From assembly GCA_913044085.1 (NCBI GenBank), contig CAJWNW010000059.1, positions 1 to 9,373 on the forward strand: 9,373 nucleotides of DNA. The letters run 5' to 3'. This document shows positions 6,318 through 9,373 of the stretch, one piece after another (the first letter of the stretch is position 1; each line of letters starts with the position of its first letter). The DNA is from an uncultured Flavobacteriaceae bacterium. Lineage in GTDB: Bacteria > Bacteroidota > Bacteroidia > Flavobacteriales > Flavobacteriaceae. The notes beneath the pieces are model-generated. The model saw only the letters and a list, made by a program, of their open reading frames with translations, did no database searches and had not been told where the DNA came from. Both the position numbers and the translations under genes were made by a program.

Positions 6318-6740
6318 ATGACCCAAAATGAAAAACCTAACCTAGTCAAATGGGGCTTGAGATACGCTTTCAGTGCAGCTATGGCAGGTATTTTATGTTG
6401 TGTTGCCCCTGCTGTGTTGTTTATGTTTGGACTCATGAGTGGGGTGTACGCCATCTCTTTTGCAGATTTTTTTTATCAAAAAGATGGAAGCACTGGAACG
6501 GGCGCTTGGATTTTAAGATTTCTGGCACTTTGTATTGGAATTTATGGAATTTACAGCTTTCGAAAAAAGCAAAATCAGTGCAGTATTGACCCCAAACGAA
6601 AACAGAAAAACTTGATATTATTGACCTTCACCATTGCCATTCTTGGTATAGGATTGTATTTAGGCTTGGAAAAATGGTCCGCTTGGTATTTTGATGCACA
6701 CATTGTTCCTGCGCAACAAAAAGAGTTAAAAATCATTTGA
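6318..6740 (+). CDS. Small multi-pass membrane protein with MerT-like Cys-Cys pair
   Basis: The 140-residue protein has about three or four hydrophobic segments: roughly 17-38, 40-52 (shorter), 64-81 and 98-118. The first contains GILCCVAPAVLFMFGLMSG, with vicinal C27-C28 and P31. This layout recalls the first helix of MerT-type mercury transporters, where a Cys pair passes metal through the membrane. Another Cys is at 72 within a helix and one at 88 in the Arg/Lys-rich loop. The positively charged loop at 82-98 suggests it faces the cytosol. Clear MerT identity cannot be shown by eye. A role in moving arsenic or arsenic-sugar compounds is inferred from the Cys pair and from lying 51 bases after the phosphorylase and 8 bases before the next gene. 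The ATG at 6318 starts a plausible short cytosolic N-terminus; no Shine-Dalgarno is seen. Confidence 0.75.
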   Translation: MTQNEKPNLVKWGLRYAFSAAMAGILCCVAPAVLFMFGLMSGVYAISFADFFYQKDGSTGTGAWILRFLALCIGIYGIYSFRKKQNQCSIDPKRKQKNLILLTFTIAILGIGLYLGLEKWSAWYFDAHIVPAQQKELKII

Positions 6741-6748
6741 TATAAGTT

Positions 6749-7444
6749 GTGGAATATACTGTTAAAGTCATTATTCCTGCCTACAACGAGGCCGCAGCAA
6801 TATCGAAAGTGATTAGAGATATTCCAAACTTTGTTCAAGAAACAATCGTAGTGGACAATGGTTCTACAGATCTTACCTCAGAAGTGGCAAAATGCGCAGG
6901 AGCTACGGTTTTAGTGGCGCCCAACAAAGGCTACGGTTCTGCTTGTTTAAAAGGCATCGAATACATTAAAAATTCAGATAAAAAAACAGACATTGTTGTC
7001 TTTTTAGATGGAGATTACAGTGATTACCCAGAACAAATGTCTGAAATCATAGCACCAATTTTGAATCAAAATATAGATTTTGTACTAGGCAGTCGAAAAA
7101 GGCGTTTGGGCGAAAAAGGAGCCATGCAGCCGCAACAGCTCTTTGGAAATTGGCTTGCAACGAACTTAATGCGATTATTTTTCAATTCTAAATTTACAGA
7201 TTTAGGGCCCTTTAGGGCCATTAAGTATGAAGTGCTTCAACAACTTGGTATGAAGGATAAAACTTATGGCTGGACCGTCGAAATGCAACTCAAAATTTTA
7301 AAGCAAAATTTTAGTTATTCAGAAGTTCCTGTTAAATACCGCAACAGAATTGGAGTTTCAAAAGTGTCTGGTACTTTAAAAGGTACTATCTTTGCAGGGA
7401 TGAAAATTCTTACTTGGATTTTCAAATACAGTTTTAAAAAATGA
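6749..7444 (+). CDS. Family 2 glycosyltransferase, DPM/DPG-synthase-like, GTG start
   Basis: This 231-residue GT-A protein opens with VKVIIPAYNEAAAI and VDNGSTD (nucleotide-sugar site). The metal-binding FLDGDYSDYP follows, with D87 and D89. Further on come LGSRKRR (113-119), an LGPFRAI segment (152-158) and YRNRIGVSKVSGTLKGT (197-213), as in enzymes that transfer a hexose from a nucleotide sugar to a polyprenyl (dolichol-type) phosphate. There is no C-terminal membrane domain, and only a weakly hydrophobic end (GMKILTWIF), so it is probably peripheral to the inner membrane. The frame has a stop just upstream and the family N-terminus begins at once, so GTG at 6749 must be the start. It overlaps the next gene by four bases (ATGA). 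The sugar and acceptor are unknown; a lipid-linked sugar donor for the GT-C protein further downstream is a reasonable inference. Confidence 0.88.
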   Translation: MEYTVKVIIPAYNEAAAISKVIRDIPNFVQETIVVDNGSTDLTSEVAKCAGATVLVAPNKGYGSACLKGIEYIKNSDKKTDIVVFLDGDYSDYPEQMSEIIAPILNQNIDFVLGSRKRRLGEKGAMQPQQLFGNWLATNLMRLFFNSKFTDLGPFRAIKYEVLQQLGMKDKTYGWTVEMQLKILKQNFSYSEVPVKYRNRIGVSKVSGTLKGTIFAGMKILTWIFKYSFKK

Positions 7445-8931
7445 TTCTAGAGTCGATTATAATAGTCATATATTCCACCGCGCTCATTCTTATTTTTATG
7501 TACGCTCTGGCACAATTGAACCTGTTATTAAATTATTTAAAGGCCGATAAAATATCTATAGAAAGTCCAAAATTTGACTTCACAAATCAAGATGAAATTC
7601 CACAGGTCACCATACAACTGCCCGTTTACAATGAATTGTATGTAATGGAGCGCTTGTTGGATAACATTGTCAAGCTTGATTATCCAAACCATAAACTAGA
7701 AATTCAAGTCTTAGACGACTCCACGGATGAATCTTTGGAATCAACTGCCAAGCAAATTAAATCATTACAAAAAAAAGGTTTCGACATTCAACACATTTGC
7801 AGAGCGGACAGAGAAGGATTTAAAGCGGGTGCGCTAAAAGAAGGTTTAAAAATTGCCAAAGGAGAATTTATCGCCATTTTTGATGCCGATTTTCTTCCAA
7901 AACCGGACTGGTTAAAACGAACCATTCCATTTTTTAAAGACGTTGAAATTGGGGTTGTTCAAACCCGCTGGGGTCACATCAATAGAGATTATTCGGTCCT
8001 CACTAAAGTACAAGCTTTTGCACTGGATGCCCATTTCACATTAGAACAGGTCGGTCGCAGTTCTAAAGGCCACTTTATTAATTTTAATGGTACTGCAGGT
8101 GTCTGGCGAAAAGACTGCATCTTGGATGCTGGCAATTGGGAAGGAGACACGCTAACAGAAGATTTGGATTTAAGCTACCGAGCTCAGCTCAGAAATTGGA
8201 AATTTAAATATTTGGAAGATGTAGAAACCCCTGCCGAACTTCCAGTAGTCATTAGTGCAGCCCGTTCTCAACAATTTAGATGGAACAAAGGAGGTGCTGA
8301 GAATTTTAGAAAGATGATTTCGAGGGTTTTCGCTAATAACACCCTTCCATTTAAAACTAAAATACATGGAATGCTGCACCTTTTAAATAGCACCATGTTT
8401 TTAAATGTCTTGATTGTGGGAATACTAAGCATACCAATGTTGTACATTAAAAATGAATACGCCCATTTGAAAGCCTACTTTTATGTGATGAGCTTTTTTG
8501 TGATCAGTACTTTGATCTTTTTTATATGCTATTGGTATATGTACAAAAAAACACATGGATCAACGTTCAAGGATTTTGTACAATATGTTGTGATGTTCTT
8601 TACCTTCTTTTCCATTGCTATGGGGTTTTCACTTCACAATTCCATTGCTGTTATTGAGGGGCATATTGGGAAAAGAAGTGAGTTTATAAGAACTCCTAAA
8701 TTTAATATGAATTCGCTCACAGACAGCTGGAAAAACAACAAATACCTGCGAAAAAAACCCTCCTTAAATGTGTTGTTAGAAGGGCTTTTGATGCTCTACT
8801 TTGGCTTTGGTATGTACAGTGCTTTTGTCGTTGGAGATCAAGGTGGTGATTTTGGTTTATTTCCTTTCCACTTGATGTTGTTCTTAGGTTTCGGCTTTGT
8901 GTTTTTTAATTCCCTAAAACCAAGAGTCTAA
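7441..8931 (+). CDS. Membrane family 2 glycosyltransferase, cellulose-synthase/CslA-like (processive type)
   Basis: The 496-residue integral membrane enzyme has an N-terminal transmembrane helix (about 4-30). A cytosolic GT-A domain (about 50-300) follows, then four or so C-terminal helices (about 313-335, 343-367, 380-405 and 444-490). Catalytic marks of processive beta-glycosyltransferases are all present: LDDSTDES (91-98), FDADFLP (147-153, the DxD), LTEDLDLSYRA (238-248, TED) and QQFRWNKGG (277-285, the QxxRW motif). The family includes cellulose, glucomannan and glucosyl-lipid synthases; bacterial members of this length also add single sugars to lipids. The QTRWGHINRDYS region is typical of the CslA/glucomannan-like branch. 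The ATG at 7441 overlaps the stop of the previous gene (ATGA), a strong sign of coupled translation. The product, a glycan or a glycolipid, cannot be read from sequence. Confidence 0.9.
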   Translation: MILESIIIVIYSTALILIFMYALAQLNLLLNYLKADKISIESPKFDFTNQDEIPQVTIQLPVYNELYVMERLLDNIVKLDYPNHKLEIQVLDDSTDESLESTAKQIKSLQKKGFDIQHICRADREGFKAGALKEGLKIAKGEFIAIFDADFLPKPDWLKRTIPFFKDVEIGVVQTRWGHINRDYSVLTKVQAFALDAHFTLEQVGRSSKGHFINFNGTAGVWRKDCILDAGNWEGDTLTEDLDLSYRAQLRNWKFKYLEDVETPAELPVVISAARSQQFRWNKGGAENFRKMISRVFANNTLPFKTKIHGMLHLLNSTMFLNVLIVGILSIPMLYIKNEYAHLKAYFYVMSFFVISTLIFFICYWYMYKKTHGSTFKDFVQYVVMFFTFFSIAMGFSLHNSIAVIEGHIGKRSEFIRTPKFNMNSLTDSWKNNKYLRKKPSLNVLLEGLLMLYFGFGMYSAFVVGDQGGDFGLFPFHLMLFLGFGFVFFNSLKPRV

Positions 8932-8942
8932 CCCTTTCCCCC

Positions 8943-9373
8943 ATGCTTTTGAAATCATTACATTTCAAGCGTTTCGCCACTTTTTTTACGATTACCTTTT
9001 CAATTGCTCTATATACTCATCTTGGCTACAATATAGAACGCTATGAACATGTGATGCTAGGCCTTTGTGTATTGAGCCTGTTTATGGCTTACTATGGCAT
9101 GCTAAAACTAAAAATTTCATGGGTTTTAATGGTTGTAACAGGGCTTCTTTTTAGAACCGTATTTTTAGGGCATTACCCGGCTTTATCTCAAGATTTTTTT
9201 CGATTTATCTGGGACGGTCGCCTGTTGTTTAAAGGAATCAATCCCTATTTATTCACTCCAAATGAGATCATGAATTCACAAGTTGCTATCCTGGCAGAAA
9301 TGCAGACCCTTTACGACGGCATGGGACCACTTAGCCAAAGAAATTTTTCAAATTATCCGCCCATACACCAAAT
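8943..9373 (+). CDS. N-terminal part of a GT-C mannosyltransferase-like membrane protein (cut by window end)
   Basis: The frame is open from the ATG at 8943 to the window end (143 codons). The N-terminus has hydrophobic stretches (about 12-30, 37-53, 59-77). Then comes a loop with SQDFFRFIWDGRLLFKGINP (82-101), followed by YLFTPNE (102-108) and GMGPLSQRNFSNYPP (126-140). An acidic residue in the first periplasmic loop (here D84) is the usual catalytic base of GT-C enzymes that use polyprenyl-phosphate sugars. From memory, the FRFIWDGR and FSNYPP elements are typical of Bacteroidota proteins annotated as mannosyltransferases or DUF2029/GT87-like. The gene follows the cellulose-synthase-like gene by 11 bases. 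With the DPM-like enzyme upstream as possible donor supplier, it suggests sugar transfer on the outer face of the inner membrane. The rest of the gene lies outside the window. Confidence 0.8.
   Translation, partial: MLLKSLHFKRFATFFTITFSIALYTHLGYNIERYEHVMLGLCVLSLFMAYYGMLKLKISWVLMVVTGLLFRTVFLGHYPALSQDFFRFIWDGRLLFKGINPYLFTPNEIMNSQVAILAEMQTLYDGMGPLSQRNFSNYPPIHQ

Overview
The window looks like chromosomal DNA from a marine member of the Flavobacteriaceae (Bacteroidota). The evidence is an AT-rich composition, A/T-rich leaders without clear Shine-Dalgarno sequences, a secreted protein ending in a type IX secretion (T9SS) type A sorting domain, and proteins typical of that family. No rRNA, tRNA, CRISPR array, transposase or phage gene was seen.

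Left part (1-3218): the Cys-rich C-terminus of a MerC-like membrane protein (+, cut by the window edge); a flavodoxin-fold NAD(P)H oxidoreductase (-); a zinc-dependent histone-deacetylase-superfamily amidohydrolase (+), divergent from the oxidoreductase; and a secreted T9SS cargo protein (-) made almost entirely of two tandem copies of one beta-rich domain. These look like separate transcription units in alternating orientation.

Right part (3452-9373, all +, open at the right edge): a tightly packed probable operon of eight genes. In order these are an AhpD-like peroxidase-family protein, the radical SAM enzyme ArsS, a DUF2064/TIGR04282-type glycosyltransferase (or nucleotidyltransferase-like) protein, a trimeric-type purine nucleoside phosphorylase, a small membrane protein with a MerT-like Cys-Cys pair, a DPM-like family 2 glycosyltransferase starting on GTG, a large membrane-bound cellulose-synthase-like family 2 glycosyltransferase, and the start of a GT-C mannosyltransferase-like membrane protein. 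Gaps run from a 20-base overlap to 51 bases.

Proposed working model: the first four genes are the known arsenosugar gene set. ArsS joins the 5'-deoxyadenosyl group of SAM to dimethylated arsenic, the phosphorylase removes adenine to leave a 5-arsino-ribose-1-phosphate, and the DUF2064 protein activates or transfers that sugar. The less expected part is the extension by a MerT-like membrane protein and three lipid-linked/processive sugar transferases. It raises the possibility that the arsenosugar, or a glycan made alongside it, is built onto a lipid carrier and moved across the membrane. The arsenic methyltransferase (ArsM) and an ArsR regulator are not in the window. The phosphorylase carries Asp and Val where 6-oxopurine-specific PNPs have Asn and His, a pattern shared with methylthioadenosine phosphorylase, which fits a 5'-modified adenosine substrate.
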